Source of the DNA: Acanthochlamys bracteata
Lineage: Eukaryota > Streptophyta > Magnoliopsida > Pandanales > Velloziaceae
Length of the DNA stretch: 64,000 nt
Assembly: GCA_019914995.1 (NCBI GenBank)
Contig: CM034127.1
Coordinates: 12,028,001-12,092,000, forward strand
Direction of reading: 5' to 3'
In this document: positions 1-12,260 of the stretch, one piece after another
Layout of the letters: every line of letters begins with the position of its first letter
How positions within the stretch are numbered: the stretch's first letter is position 1
Program-made: the position numbers and the translations under genes
Notes under the pieces: model-generated
What the model was told of the DNA's origin: nothing
Seen by the model: only the letters and a program-made list of their open reading frames with translations
Database searches by the model: none

Positions 1-132
1 TATATATAAAATTACTGTTGATCTATCTGTTTATAGATTTGTGATCAAGAAGAGAGAAGTATTTGATGTTTATAGAGAAGTTGATTGGAGATGTAGCGAG
101 GGAGCTAAAACTTCTTAATTGAACTCTTGCAG

Positions 133-2484
133 CCTAACATCCATAACTGGTTTGAACAACAATGAATACCAGATATCAAGAGCAAAGGTAGCTGATATGT
201 GGTAGTAACAAATAGATTCTACACATTTCAGTTTAGATCATCATGTTCAATTTTCTTATCACATATCTCTATAGTTTTGTCTAAATTTCTAATAATCTTT
301 GTGGGGGATTGTTTTATACTGACTTTATTGTTTGTAGGAGCTAAATTTTATTGGAGGATTGAGCAAAACATGTGACTTTGTTAAGGTATCCAATGTTTTG
401 ACATCACTTGCAAAATAGATGTCCTCTATGATTGTGGTACCCTATTGCGCCCTTGTATCTTGATTTTATGATAGCTACTTATCCTATGACAACGGTTTTT
501 TATCACATTATCCTACCAAATAACCTTAAATACATCTCTCCATAATCTCAGGCTGACTTCATGAAGATGCCATTTCCTGATAACACTTTTGATGCGATTT
601 ATGCTATCGAAGCGACATGTCATGCACCAGATGCGGTAAGCTATAACATTTTTGGAATGGTTATTTATGCTCTCTCATTCATTCCTTCATGCTCTTCCTT
701 TCCAATTACAACAGGTTGGATGCTTCAAGGAGATATATAGAGTGCTAAAACCTGGTCAGTGCTTTGCTGCATACGAATGGTGCATGACTGATCATTTCAA
801 TCCTGCCAACGAAGATCACCTAAAGATTAAAGCAGAGATTGAGCTTGGGAATGGCCTTCCTGATATAAGAACCACAAATCAGTGTCTTGAAGCATTGAAA
901 CAAGCTGGGTTTGAGGTAGATTCAACGGTTATTGGTCTTGATGTTCATACTTCTGTGTGCAGATATAACATAAATGGACAATTATACTTATTTACTGCTC
1001 TGCTGTAATGCATGAAGTTTCCTTTGTACTCATCTCTTGAATATTTGTAATGATGAAGGTTGAGTGGGAGAAAGATCTCGCAGCAGATTCCCCTGTCGCA
1101 TGGTACTTGCCATTAGATGCTAGTCATTTCTCAATAACAAGCTTTCGTTTGACTGCTGTTGGGCGCTTCATTACTAGAACTATGGTAAAGCAGAACTTCA
1201 ACTGTTGTAAAAGAACTGCTTTTCCACCACTGCCGTTAACATTCTCTTTCGGTTTGAAGGTCAAGACGCTAGAATATATTGGCCTCGCTCCTGCAGGAAG
1301 TAGCAGAGTGTCATCTTTCTTAGAGAAAGCTGCTGAAGGGCTTGTGGAAGGTGGAAGGTGGGTGTTAGGCTGCTGTTGTTACTCTGTTCGTCGTCTGCGT
1401 TTCTGGACTTTGATATTATATGCTTTCCAATACTCCAATGAGTTCATCATAGCCTGTAGGAGCACCCTCTTTAAGCTGTGTTAAAACTTGGTTAAAATTG
1501 GGGTTTTTTATGATTCTGAGTGACTTACTGGCATGGTAGTTCTTCCCCCCCTAAGTACACGTTTTGAGATTTCATATAAAACCTGAACTTTTTGACAAAC
1601 AGGCATATAGCTTATCTTGGTTTCTCTGTGTAGATGCATCCTTTCAAGAACCTGATAGTAGTTGTCACAGAAAATTCGTAATTATGTCTCCTGGGTAGTC
1701 TAATAGGACTTGGCGCAAGTATAGTTGTATGACAAGTAATAGTTATATCACTTTGCTATTTGCAAATCATCCAGTAAACTTTTAGTGTCTTATAAAACAA
1801 GCTTTCACAGCATTCAGGTATACCTTTATGACAGTCGGTATATCTTGATTATTTGTAGTTTTTAGGCATCGTTTCAATTGCTTATGGGGTGCTTTTCAGT
1901 CATCTATTTCACATTTTCTAATAAACTTTCTATAATATTCTTAAAATTTATTTAAAATTTAGAAAGTACAGAAAAATTTACGTTGTAAGATTTTGTTATT
2001 GTTTATTTTTATTATTTTTTAAAGATAAAAAAATAGAGCTCGTTTATCGAAATAAGATAAAAATACTTTTCATTTCAAAAAAGCTCTATTTGATGAGAAC
2101 TCCCAATAAGCTAGAGTTAGTCTTATCAATAGCTCTAAGGCATTATTAAAGCAGCAAATCAACGATACTAGTGATAGTATAGCAACTTAAATGCACTTTG
2201 TTTGACGTATTTGGCTGGCAGAGCTATGAATCAAGTAATTGCTTAGAATTCTTAATTCTAGTTCATTCTTTCTCAAAGTTGTTCCACCCAGCTCTTTTTT
2301 GGTTTTTGTTAGGATTGATTGATATTCTGATGTTTCCCAGCTCTTCATTTGTGTGCTAAGATATCATGGATCTCTGCATTACTCTGTTATATGTCTCATG
2401 TAGGTAGTTTTTGCATGATGCAGGAAGGAGATCTTTACACCAATGTACTTCTTTTTGGCGAGAAAGCCTCTTGTGGAATCTTAG
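133..2484 (+). CDS. SMT1: Sterol C-24 methyltransferase (cycloartenol type), 3' part
   Basis: SAM-dependent enzyme that adds the first C-24 methyl group to cycloartenol in membrane sterol synthesis (ER). Seven exons are visible: 133-187, 338-385, 552-635, 715-915, 1059-1184, 1260-1357 and 2424-2484, all joining in frame at GT-AG borders. Seen motifs: GLNNNEYQ just after the SAM site, [48 protein letters not shown] and the C-terminal [12 protein letters not shown] followed by LVES and a stop. These match SMT1 rather than SMT2/3 (which have a different EIYRVLKPG context). The SAM-binding LDxGCGxGG motif must lie in exons upstream of the window, since position 133 is in the middle of a codon. 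The last intron (1358-2423) is unusually long and carries AT-rich element-like DNA near 1870-2110. No disruption seen. Confidence 0.92.
1868..2110. repeat. Diverged AT-rich inverted-repeat element in SMT1 intron
   Basis: An AT-rich block within the last SMT1 intron starts with a G-rich 'catcgttt...gcttatgggg' edge and ends with 'gagaactcccaataagc'. Its interior has A-run/T-run symmetry like the better-preserved elements at 4674, 25749 and 43270. Edges are approximate and no target-site duplication was found. Confidence 0.35.
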
Positions 2485-3222
2485 AAGCAAGCGTGGCCAT
2501 CTTGGGAGAATCTCTGTTAAACTATGACTGTAGGCCAAGTTAATTATGCATCAATTGTGATGGAGTTTTGTCATGCTTTTCTTTGTTCCCAGGTTAGGTA
2601 GTAGTTGCAGTCTCTCTTTAAAACCTGGTACATGTATATTTAACTGCTATGATTTGCACTAAGGTGCTGGTAGATTTGTTGCATAGAGTTAGTTTTTATT
2701 GTATCTGACTTGTTATTTGTCAAAGATCGAGCTATCAAGGATTTATTTGGACCTTACAGTTTGTTTTTTCCTTGCTTAGCAGTATGAAGTTCTGACGTTC
2801 ATATAACTAACGGAATTTCTTTGCTTTGAACTCTTAAGACCTATTTTACCTTGCCAGTTTTCCTTCGTAAAATACTCTACCTTGGACAGTTTTGATCATT
2901 CATATAGCTTTGCGATTGAACTGTTGCTATTCTCAATGTGCACGCCATTATTGTACATGCAGTTCATGAATGCCAACAAATATACCCGCTTTTATGTTAA
3001 AATAAGCAACAATCACTATACAGAAAACATATATAACTTGCGTAAAAAAACATATACGTGACTGTAGAAGAAATCTTATGTTCGGGTACTTGATGCTGTT
3101 CTATTAACAAAACCATCTAAATACAACGGCAAGAATAACTACAAGCACACATTGCAGCTGTCCATGCGCATACAGCTACTTCGACAATTTTTCAGATGCA
3201 TTTCATTTTTCTCAAACTGTTG
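2485..3222. other. Intergenic, between convergent SMT1 and TCP genes
   Basis: About 740 bases separating the stop codons of two convergent genes. It probably holds both 3' UTRs. I see no open frame with coding character, no repeat and no RNA gene. Confidence 0.5.
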
Positions 3223-3960
3223 TCAAGGTTGTTGTTGCCTTGAGTTCCAAATCTGAAGCTGACCTTCCAAGGATTGCGGTGCTTGCATTCGATGAGAATC
3301 TATCAAAGAACAGTGCTGTAACTGGTGGTAATAGTTGGCTTCAGAAAAATAAGTACTACTGGTCGTACTACACTCATTCACGTTTCCCAAGTCCCATCGA
3401 TTGTATAAACAATGTGGCATCAGACTCTTCTCCAACAAGCTAACTGAACTGCTACTGTTAAAATTACCACAATTATCTTCATCTTCTCGATTAACTTCAC
3501 AACCCCAGTAGTTAGTCTTCTGCAAGCTTCCCATATCTTCAACAACCGTACCATTTCCAAGCTCATTCAAATAAGAACAATGCGGATGATTCTTAAACAG
3601 TAGCGGATAGGCATTGAACTGTTTCATTTCCAAAGGAGGAAGTTTGTCAATTTCATGCTGAGCAGCTTTAATTAGCCATTCTACAACCTTGCTAGGTTGG
3701 TTTACTCCAAGCTTATCCTGCAGATCATAAATTTGCATTGCAGTTTGTACTGATAATCTTACACGCCTATCTCGCAATCCTCTGATAGTAGTGACCTTGC
3801 TGTGCCTATCTTTTCCTCCGAATGCTCGCGAAACGCGAACGATTCTCGGGTTTCTTAGTGTTGCGGACCATGCTCGTCTTGAACTTGAAGGGGGAGTAAA
3901 CTCTTCTTGTTTGGAATATTTGAGATCCTTCTGATCTATTGAACTTCTAGTAGTACTCAT
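3223..3960 (-). CDS. CIN-class (class II) TCP transcription factor, TCP5/13/17-like
   Basis: DNA-binding regulator of leaf and petal growth, acting in the nucleus. The 245-residue single-exon ORF has the TCP domain at about residues 47-105: basic region [20 protein letters not shown], then a helix-loop-helix with [22 protein letters not shown], ending IDKLPPL. The upstream [21 protein letters not shown] context is typical of the TCP5/TCP13/TCP17 group, whose Arabidopsis members lack the miR319 target; I see no miR319-like site. The C-terminus is Ser/Asn/Gln-rich, as expected. Length is somewhat short for the group (about 240-360). The start chosen is the first ATG of the open frame; a 5'-UTR intron upstream is possible but not resolved. 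Which of the three Arabidopsis paralogues is closest cannot be decided by eye. Confidence 0.9.
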   Translation of the reverse strand: MSTTRSSIDQKDLKYSKQEEFTPPSSSRRAWSATLRNPRIVRVSRAFGGKDRHSKVTTIRGLRDRRVRLSVQTAMQIYDLQDKLGVNQPSKVVEWLIKAAQHEIDKLPPLEMKQFNAYPLLFKNHPHCSYLNELGNGTVVEDMGSLQKTNYWGCEVNREDEDNCGNFNSSSSVSLLEKSLMPHCLYNRWDLGNVNECSTTSSTYFSEANYYHQLQHCSLIDSHRMQAPQSLEGQLQIWNSRQQQP

Positions 3961-4590
3961 TATCTTACTGAGAGCTCGACCAAGATATACCTATAGATAC
4001 AACGCATTAGCACGCTCAGCTAGCGACTTCAATAAAGATTAAATATACTACTATACTTGTTGTATATGAAACAGTATGATATCCAAAAATGAGAAAGCTG
4101 CAAAAAGAGAAAACATTAATTTGGGTTTTGTTTTGAATGAAAGCTCAAAATCTGCTCATGTTCTTGAAACATATATGTAGGATATGATCACATAACTACC
4201 TGGAAAATTCTCCGAACTTAGCACTTGATTTCGAAGAGATTGATGGGAGCAACAAATTAATGGGAAAGATAGTGGTATATTGTGGAAGCGTGCTTTGCAG
4301 GAAGGCGTGAGGTTCACATCTTAATGAGCTAGGCTTGCCAAACTTTTAATAGCTAGGCATGCATGCAAGTCTTCATCATCTTTAATTCTCAAGCACATAC
4401 ATACAAATCAAAACAAACAACAACAACTGCTACTGTCCTTCTATTATCACTGCTGCTAGCTGCTGCTGTCCTTATTCACAAGATTATTAAGCTGGAATTC
4501 CTTTGTCCTCTTGATGCTGTTATGGGTTCTTTTTCTCACTTTTGTCATTTTCAAGAATCCAAAATGAAATTACAACTGCGTCATGCGTGA

Positions 4591-4610
4591 TTATTATTAT
4601 TATTATTATT
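4591..4610. repeat. (TTA)n microsatellite
   Basis: Uninterrupted TTA repeats upstream of the TCP gene. Such tracts vary in length between individuals. Confidence 0.8.
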
Positions 4611-4673
4611 TCATAAGAGTAATAAATTCCAAAACAAAATTGTTTACGTTGTTGTTTTTCCGAAAGCTCAAGG

Positions 4674-4893
4674 ATGCGTTTGGGATTACATTTTTCAATA
4701 TTTTTTTTAATTTTTAATTTTATATTTTTTAATATATATTTTATAAGTATAAAAATTTTATTTAAAAATTTAAATAATATAAAAAAATTTAAATAATAAA
4801 ATTTTTTATTATTTTTTATTATTTTTAAAAAATAATAAAAATATTTTTATTTTATAAAAAAATTATTTGATAAGCACCTTCAAACAATCTTAA
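4674..4893. mobile_element. MITE-like AT-rich element, family A
   Basis: Left edge 'gcgtttgggatta' and right edge 'tttgataagcaccttcaaacaat' are imperfect inverted repeats: the right end read in reverse is ATTGTTTGAAGGTGCTTATCAAA. The interior is nearly pure A/T with long mirrored A and T runs. It shares edges with elements at 25749, 26090, 43270 and 55346. No coding capacity. Target duplication not resolved. Confidence 0.5.
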
Positions 4894-5121
4894 GCTTATA
4901 GGGAGGGATAGAGCTAGACTGCAAACTAGCTAGGGACCAGAAAGAGTGCATGCTACATTATCATGCATAAGGACCACAAAAGCATATCACCACTCAATCC
5001 ATCTCATGTGATCTATAAAGCTTCAAAAACTCATTCATAATTTGAATATACTTTATTATTTTACCTTCTATTTATATTTTATGATTTTTGGATATATATT
5101 TTTAATCGAAAAAGATCTAAT

Positions 5122-5347
5122 GAAATGTTTGGGAGTGCTTAAAAGTTTTTTGAAATAAATTTATTCTAAAATTTTTTCTAGAGACGAATGTTACTATTTT
5201 TTATCTAAAAAATATAAATAAATAATAATTAAAATTTAATAATGTATTATTTTCTATAATTTTTATATTTAAAGAAATTTAAAAAACATAAATATAAATT
5301 TTATTTAAAATATAAAATATAAAATTATTAAAAAATCCTTCCAAATG
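5122..5347. mobile_element. MITE-like AT-rich element, diverged family A
   Basis: Begins 'aatgtttgggagtgctta' and ends 'aaaatccttccaaatg', with an A/T-only interior that can fold on itself. Approximate edges. Confidence 0.35.
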
Positions 5348-6245
5348 AATAGAAATTTGGATGATTTGATTTGTATCATATTGACAAAATTTTGGATAAT
5401 TTGATTGACATTTTGTACTCAATTATAATAAATAACTGACGAACACGTATACGATTCAACAATTTATAAATCGTAGCAATAGTTTATATTCAAAATTGAT
5501 AGAAATTTATGTGAACAACACTATTATAGTATATAATATATTCAACGATTTATATTTTTATTTTAATTTTGTAATTGTGCGAATTGAATAAATGAGCTTG
5601 CAACAATATAATAAGTTAGTTTATGAATATGATACTTATACTTTTTCATTATATTACTTACTTAAACAATTAAACTTTTATATTTCAAATAGATTATCTA
5701 AACCGTTAGATATATAAATTATTACAACAATATTGTTCGCACAAAATTTTATAATTTTTGGATGAAAGTTAACGCTCCAATTGGACCTAATTTGATCAAA
5801 ATTTATGTTGCTTATGACTTTAATTATTTTTATTCATCAATGTCATTGGACCTAATTAGATCAGCAATTAAAATAAAAATTAAGATTAAGCAAAAATATG
5901 GGCAGATCGAATGTAATTATATTGCTTCGTATTTTTTAATTGTATAATAACTAATATTATATTATATAGTTAAAAACACATTCCAATATGATAGAAAATG
6001 TATTAATGTTTTATTTTTATATTAAGATGATCACATCTAATTATTGAATTTTTATTTGAGATATTTAGACTTGTAGCAAAGGTAAAAAAAATAAAAATAT
6101 TTTTTATTTTAGAAAAATTTTATTTCATAAGTACTCTAAAATGCACACTAGCAAAAGTATTTTGGAATTGATATCTCTTGCAGTGGAGATTTTTTAGCTA
6201 CCTCTTTATGATCTTTGAAGAATTTCTTAAATCAATTCCTGTTGC

Positions 6246-6456
6246 AGGAGGACAGATTTACTTATGGTTTTGTTGAATTTGAATCAGAAGCTTCTCTAAA
6301 AGCAGCATTTGAGGTAGTGTATTGCATTTGCTTACGTGCTTTAGATCTTCATAAACTGAGTACTTGTGCTTGTAATTTATTTAACAGATGTCAAGTTTCT
6401 GAGTGGTTTGAGTTTCATGTTTTCATCCAGGAGAAAAAGAAAAGTGTCTCAAGGTG
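6246..6456 (+). pseudogene. RRM fragment, possibly of a G3BP-like (NTF2-RRM) gene
   Basis: A stretch after a splice-acceptor-like 'ttgcag' reads YGFVEFESEASLKAAFE, which looks like the RNP1 end of an RNA-recognition motif. Further on, 6389-6456 reads VFIQEKKKSVSR before a GT, resembling the 'GRQVYVEEKK' end of plant G3BP-like RRMs. The two pieces do not join in phase, since phase 0 meets a TGA, and no NTF2 domain or start is present nearby. I therefore treat it as a relic. A hAT element (6497-7096) sits just downstream. Family assignment is tentative. Confidence 0.35.
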
Positions 6457-6496
6457 AGTTTTGCTTTTACTTTTAGCTTCGGACATTAATTTAATC

Positions 6497-7096
6497 TATA
6501 GTTATAAAAATCGGATTGATTCTGTTCGAATTGATCTAAAAATTATTGATCCGATAAAAATTAGTAATAAAATTATTAGATTCGCTTCAGCTCGTTCCGA
6601 GCCGCTTCAATCCGATCGATCCGTTCGTACGGATCAAACCGGATTCAATTAAATTAAAAAATTAAAATTTATAATATATATTTAATATAAAATAATTATT
6701 AATAGTTTTAATTAAAAATAATATATAATTTAGATTTTGTATTTGAATGTGTAATGCAAAAAAATAAATTTGTTATGTTTTATTTATAAATATTTATTAT
6801 TAGTAATTTTTTAGTTTTTTATTATTATTTCTATTAAATTGTAGAAAAATAATAAAATTATTTTAAAACAATAAATTCTTTTTAAAATTTATTATTATTA
6901 TTACTTTTTTTGTGTTTTTTTATTAGTTTATTTTTTATCTGCATTTTCTAATAAAAAATAATAAGTCTTCGCGCTGCCATCAACGCTTTATATTTTTTAT
7001 CCGATCGGTCAATCCGTCGATCTGAAAGATCAACTCGCGATTCATTGATCTAGATAGTATTTCGATCCAACGTTTGGCCTGATTTTTACAACCATG
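6497..7096. mobile_element. Non-autonomous hAT-type DNA transposon, 600 bp
   Basis: Flanked by an 8-bp direct repeat ATTTAATC at 6489-6496 and 7097-7104, the target-duplication length of the hAT superfamily. Terminal inverted repeats: left TATAGTTATAAAAATCGG; right end in reverse CATGGTTGTAAAAATCAG (14 of 18 match). The interior has a short GC-rich palindromic section of GATC/CGG-rich motifs near 6590-6650 and 6995-7080 around an AT-rich core. It has no transposase ORF, so it would need enzyme from elsewhere. Confidence 0.7.
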
Positions 7097-7677
7097 ATTT
7101 AATCAAGAGTGCTGAATGCTTGCATATGTCTTAATCAGTCAATGGTGATTCAAATGAAGCCAAGCCTAGTGATGTCTGATGACAAGAAGCAATTTTCATC
7201 ACAAAGGAGAGAATTAAGAAATCGGAACTCTGTGAGTGGCGCAGTTGCTGAAACTAATGGTGTCTGGACGTACGTCAGCCCGGAAGAAGTGAAATTAATC
7301 AAGTATATAGATTGCTATTGTAGTCTTCCAGCAGCATATTTAGTAAACTGTAGTGGTTTCTCAATTTTGGTAGGCAAAGTTTAGTTGAACTTTGAGGTGT
7401 AACTCTTCCGATGAAGGAAAGAAAAAATTTCTTCTTTGATATTTTCTTGGATAATAATTGTGATGTTATCATGAATCTGGAGCGAAATATATTATACGTA
7501 ATGTCTGAGGAAATCCTCGGAGAAAGATGGTATGTGCACGTAAAAAGGTTCGCTACAACATAGCAGTAGCGATCAGAATTAGGTCGCTGAAGAAGAAAAA
7601 GATCACTAACAAAGATCTTAGCAATCAGTACAATTACAATTGCATTTGCGTTGGTCGGTAGCTGTAGCAACGATTTG

Positions 7678-7896
7678 AGAGGGCTTATAAAATAAATTTT
7701 TTTAAAATATAAAATATTTTTTTTAAAATAAATTTTATTTTTTTATTTAAAAAAAATAAAAATATGTAATAAAAAGATCTAAATTTTTATATATTTTTTA
7801 AATTTTTAAATAAATTTTCTATATATTTATAAAAATATGTATTGAAAAATATGATTAAAAAAATTAAAAATTTGCTTTTTCCGAACGGGCTTTAAA
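7678..7896. mobile_element. MITE-like AT-rich element, family A (reverse orientation)
   Basis: Starts 'gggcttataaaataaattttttt' and ends 'tttgctttttccgaacgggc'; the ends form a rough inverted repeat (GGGCTTATAAAA / GCCCGTTCGGAAAA). The interior is A/T only. Edges approximate. Confidence 0.45.
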
Positions 7897-9529
7897 AAGT
7901 GATCAATTTTGCACGCTCTCGTTTAAAGTAGTTCTTCTAAAATGCTGCAAGGTTCACAATAAAAAAACGGCCTTTGCGTTGGTCATGAGTTAAAATTAAC
8001 GTACTTCTATAACTTAATTAAGATGCTCATTACATGAGTTAATAACCATGAGCTCCGAGCTATAGTTAGAGAAAACTTAATGAATTGACCCACAAGCTAT
8101 ATAATTCATGTGTAGTAAGAATGATAAATAATAACCAATAAACTAAATTCGTATAACGTTAATAAAGTTCATTTAATATATCCCACATACTACAAAATCG
8201 ACGCAATTCATCCGCCAAGTTATGAGTTAGGATCCAAATTTTCATGGGCCGTGAGAGTAGCTTCACGCGCTATATGCTGAATGGTAACCCATGTAAAGCA
8301 ATTCTTCCATTGCCGTTCATCCACTGCCGTCAATTTTGCAAAATCTAATTTGTCCTCATGTCGAGCTGAAATTGTAAAGTTTGTTGGATTTCTAAATCGG
8401 TGGAAAGACGTAAGAGATGAATATTTTCGAACAAAATAAGGTGCTATTTGTATAGTTATTGATATTTTCTTAAATTATTTTTTTTAGAGGTAGCTAAAAA
8501 TTTGATAATCAACTTTCGAATTATAAGTACACATCTTTTGTGCATAGTTTTGAACATTTTGATAATGTAGATTCTCTTTCGAAGATAAAGCATAAGCCAA
8601 ATAATAGGGCCTTATGCATCCTCCATGTACAGTTTAATTAAGTTCCAAACTTCCAATAAGCTATGTATACGTTAGCTAATATTAAATTAATGACAATTCT
8701 AGTTTTTTAAAACCTAGTATAGTTAAAGTAAAAATGGTGAGATTTGGATGGATTGGATTCACTTTTGGTACATATATCTTCCACTTCTTCACGAGACAAA
8801 ACTATAACTTTTTTAATTAAGTGCGTGTTTCAATTGTACGAAAGTAAATTTTCTAAAATTTTATTTTAAGAGAATAAAATTTTATAAGAAGTAAAGTTTG
8901 ATCAAAGTAGCGTCAAAATGATAAGTAAAGTATGTGAAGTAGAGTTTTAAATAAAATTTTTACAAACGTAGAGTTATATGGAAATAAAAATAGAGTTTGA
9001 AATGTAATTGAAATATGTGAAATAATCGAATTCAAAATCTAAAAAAAAGTGAAGTTCGATGTAATTAAAATATACTCTTAGAGCATGTTTAATTGTACAA
9101 AATTTACTATCTATCTTCAGATTTAAAATTCGAACTCATTTCCTATGCATTAGTTTATTCACAAAATTCATTTTCTATCTTTTGATTTTGATACTAACTC
9201 ATTTTATATATTTCAGTTTACTATAAACGTAACAAATTTATCTCTAATTTACTTTTTACCGAATTCAATTCAATCAAATTAATTTTTTCTATAAAAATTA
9301 GAGTTGCAAACGATTCATATATTTTAAATATAAAATAAATTTAGAATTATATTCTACAATTATTATATTTCACTTTGAACCCGTTTAAAAAAATTAAAAT
9401 TTATTTGCAGTTCACTTTAAAAAATAATTAAAAATAAAAATTAAACTTTAATTTTATTATTTTAAAATTTTTTATATTTTATTTTTGTAAAATTCACTTT
9501 TATATTCGAAGTACGTTTTTTACAAAGTG

Positions 9530-9772
9530 CGTGTTTACATATCCCTCCAAACTCACTTTTTTTAAACTCACTTACATCATAAAATACATTACAAAATTAA
9601 AATAAATTATTTTTATTAAAAATTTATTTTTGAAAATTTAATTTTAAAACTTACTTATAATATAAAATAATTATAAAATTTTATTTTTTATTAAATATTT
9701 GTAGTTTTTAATTTTATTTTTTAAACTTACTTCTAAAAAAGTGAGTTTATTTTATAATAAACACGCCCAAAA
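9530..9772. mobile_element. MITE-like AT-rich element, family B
   Basis: Inverted repeats: left GCGTGTTTA...AAACTCACTTTTTTTA; right end in reverse GGCGTGTTTATTATAAAATAAACTCACTTTTTTA. The interior is A/T rich. Related copies occur at 13788 and 29018. No ORF. Confidence 0.55.
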
Positions 9773-10571
9773 TTTATTTGATACCAATAAAATGCCCTAT
9801 AAGCAATGTCAGTAATCAGCTTCTGCTTTTTGCATCTCATTACTTATCGTCCTTCTCTGTAGGAATGCTTGAGATATAATTTCTTAATATCTTTATTTTT
9901 TATCTCTTTCAAATTTTGTTTTGCCAAAAATCTCTTATAATATTTGAATTAATTAAAATTTAATAAATTTTCATAAAATATATGTTCTATTTAATTGAAA
10001 AAATAATAAACTTTCCAACATGTATAAAAGTATTATTAGAAATTTGAATTTTAAACAATTCACAAACATCCCCTCCGGCCCTCCGTTCACTCACAGAGTC
10101 GCAGTGCTTCTTTCAATAATACACGCTTGACTAGACTCGCCATTTCCTGGCCCACGGTGCGTTCTTTCCTCAGGCAAATAGCGTCATCGTCCACGCAAAT
10201 CCACGACGCGTGTCGAATTATGCTTCTTTTGAGATTGATGTATAATACCATTCTAGGTTTAAAAGAAACCCCTGTGGTGCTCATTTGCTTTTTCTAAGTC
10301 TCACACAATATTTTTATTTTATATTTTCAATAAATTAGTTTATAAAATTTAGTTAGCAATTTTAAATATAGAAAATTTTATATATTTTTTATTAAAATAA
10401 AATAAAAATATTTTATTAAATATTTTTTTTTATATAAAAGTAATTTCAATCGCTCGCATGAGGGCCGGTCACTTCCGAATTCCGACTGACGTGGTCTCCT
10501 TCTCCCAACCAGGTTTGTTTTTGCTTGGGATATTAGCTGGCCTTGTGGGTCAAACGTATGTAGCTTCCCAC

Positions 10572-10579
10572 CACGTGTC
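10572..10579 (+). promoter_or_regulatory. ABRE/G-box CACGTGTC
   Basis: A perfect ABA-response element core (ACGTGTC) within CACGTG, about 1.7 kb upstream of the AFP start codon. AFP genes are known to be ABA-induced, so the site fits, but its use is inferred. Confidence 0.35.
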
Positions 10580-12260
10580 CTGTCCTTCCACGATCTCTTC
10601 CGTGGCCACGTTCCTCCCAGCAACAATTAAAACCATCAACGAACCATTGCCTTTTCATGTACATCGTAGAACATCACGCACAAGGTTCAACTATACTTCA
10701 GTCAACAGTGGGACCTACATGCGTGGTATCATTCGTATTTAAATATTGATAACTAAATTTTACGTAAATATAATAACAAATAAAATGTTTTTAAAATAAA
10801 TTATAAATTTAACTTAATTTTTATATTTTAATTATTTTTAAGATAAGTTAAAAATTAAAAAGATAAAGTAAAAATATTAGAATTGAATTTAATATGTTAA
10901 ATTAAAATTTTTAATTCTTTATATAAATAAAATATATTTTTAAAACTATAATTTTAACGGATAAACTTGGGACGACTAAAATACGTACTAATAATGGAAA
11001 ATATTAGCAATTGGAGTGGTGGATGACTGGAGTAGAAGAACAGAAGTGGGACCCGTAGTGAAGGACAGAGAGGATTCGTGTACGCTACAGAGGAAGGGAA
11101 GTAAGGGAAAGGAAGCGGTTTGGACAACAAAATAACTTGGGAAGTGGTTGCTGTGTTTTTTTTTCCCCCCTTCCCTCTTGATGATTCATCGGTTAATCCG
11201 GTGCTTAGTTTACTCAGTCTTTTCCATCTTGTCTCGTTCATTATTATTTTACCCAAGAAACTAGAACTCCATGTTATTGTCTATTATAATTCTTTTTAGC
11301 TACATCACTACTATCTTACAAGCAAAGCTAAATTAAGTCATCAAGTAATAAATCCCCATTAAGTTTATATTTTCATTATCACGTCAGTTGTTACACTGGA
11401 GTAGCTTGTAAATCTAGCAAGCAAAACTCTTCTTACTTGCTGTTCTGAGTCTTTCGAGGACATGAATGAATTAAGTGGGAAACAAAACGGAAGAAACGAA
11501 AATTCGCGATAAATAATGTTCCCCAGAAACATGGAACAGGTGGTACTACTCTTCATCGTCCGATAATGATTGACTGAGTTGATCAAAGACCCAAAAGAGC
11601 TTTTTTCTAAGTAAGCAACCACTAAGTCCAGAAGACACACCGTAAGACGCTCCGTCAAAGAGAACGGTACTTTTCGAGGATGTCTCGCGTGGAGACGTGG
11701 GAGAATTAAAACAAGAACCATCCAAGTGTCAAGCAGCAGCGGAGCGCAAAAACGGCTTGGAAAAGGTGACGGTGGCGCGCGACTCAGCGGCGCCGTCTCT
11801 TTCTCTACCCGCCACGTTCATACTTTACTCTTCTCATGCATACGCGTGGTGAACGTGGAATACCACAAGGGTATATTTGGTAATTATACTCCACGTTAGC
11901 AGATCATACTTTGTCTCTCTTCTTTCTTATCTTTCTGTTCTCACAACGTCTCCCTTCTTTTCTCCATTCTTCTTTTCCGTTCAGTTTCCCCGGAACTTAT
12001 TTCCTGGAAATATCTTCTTAGCTCGTTTTTGGGTATTTTTATGGGTTTGTTTTGTTGTTGGTTTGTTCTGTTGCTAGTTATCAGTAACTTGGTATTTCAC
12101 TTCCATTATGAGTTGCACAACAGACTCATCTGGAAACTTCAATTCTCGCTCTAGTTCTATTGAATTCAGACCTTAATCTTGTGTTTCTTGAATCTTTGAA
12201 GAGAGAAGAAAAAAAAAAAAGTTAATAGATAAAGATATCTTTTCTTTATTTTTCTGTGTT

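Larger units (their letters stand above)
3961..6239. other. Upstream region of TCP gene and AT-rich intergenic DNA
   Basis: Contains the presumed promoter and 5' UTR of the leftward TCP gene (near 3961-4350), the two AT-rich elements listed separately, and no recognisable coding sequence. Short open frames here have no coding character. Confidence 0.5.
7105..12260. other. Long AT-rich intergenic stretch and AFP upstream region
   Basis: No gene is supported here. 7105-9500 is AT-rich with degenerate element-like ends (for example 'gtgcgtgtttcaattgtac' near 8822 and 'gcatgtttaattgtac' near 9083). From about 10,060 base composition rises, with motifs of plant promoters: G-box/ABRE CACGTGTC at 10572-10579 and another GC-rich block at 11,740-11,850 with CACG cores. 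The last 250 bases before 12,261 are pyrimidine-rich and probably 5' UTR. Short ORFs in this interval show no recognisable domain. Confidence 0.5.

Noticed and set aside
1..132. Possible SMT1 exon at the left edge
   Set aside because: None of the three + frames gives the expected LDxGCGxGGPLREIARFS sequence before position 133; it is intron.
7109..7384. Open frame after the 600-bp hAT element
   Set aside because: May be further G3BP-like relic (NGDSNEAKPSDV in one frame ends at a stop), but too weak to annotate as a gene.
10378..10742. Overlapping ORFs on both strands around 10.4-10.7 kb
   Set aside because: No domain, no splice context, and promoter-like motifs (CACGTGTC) instead; probably upstream regulatory DNA.
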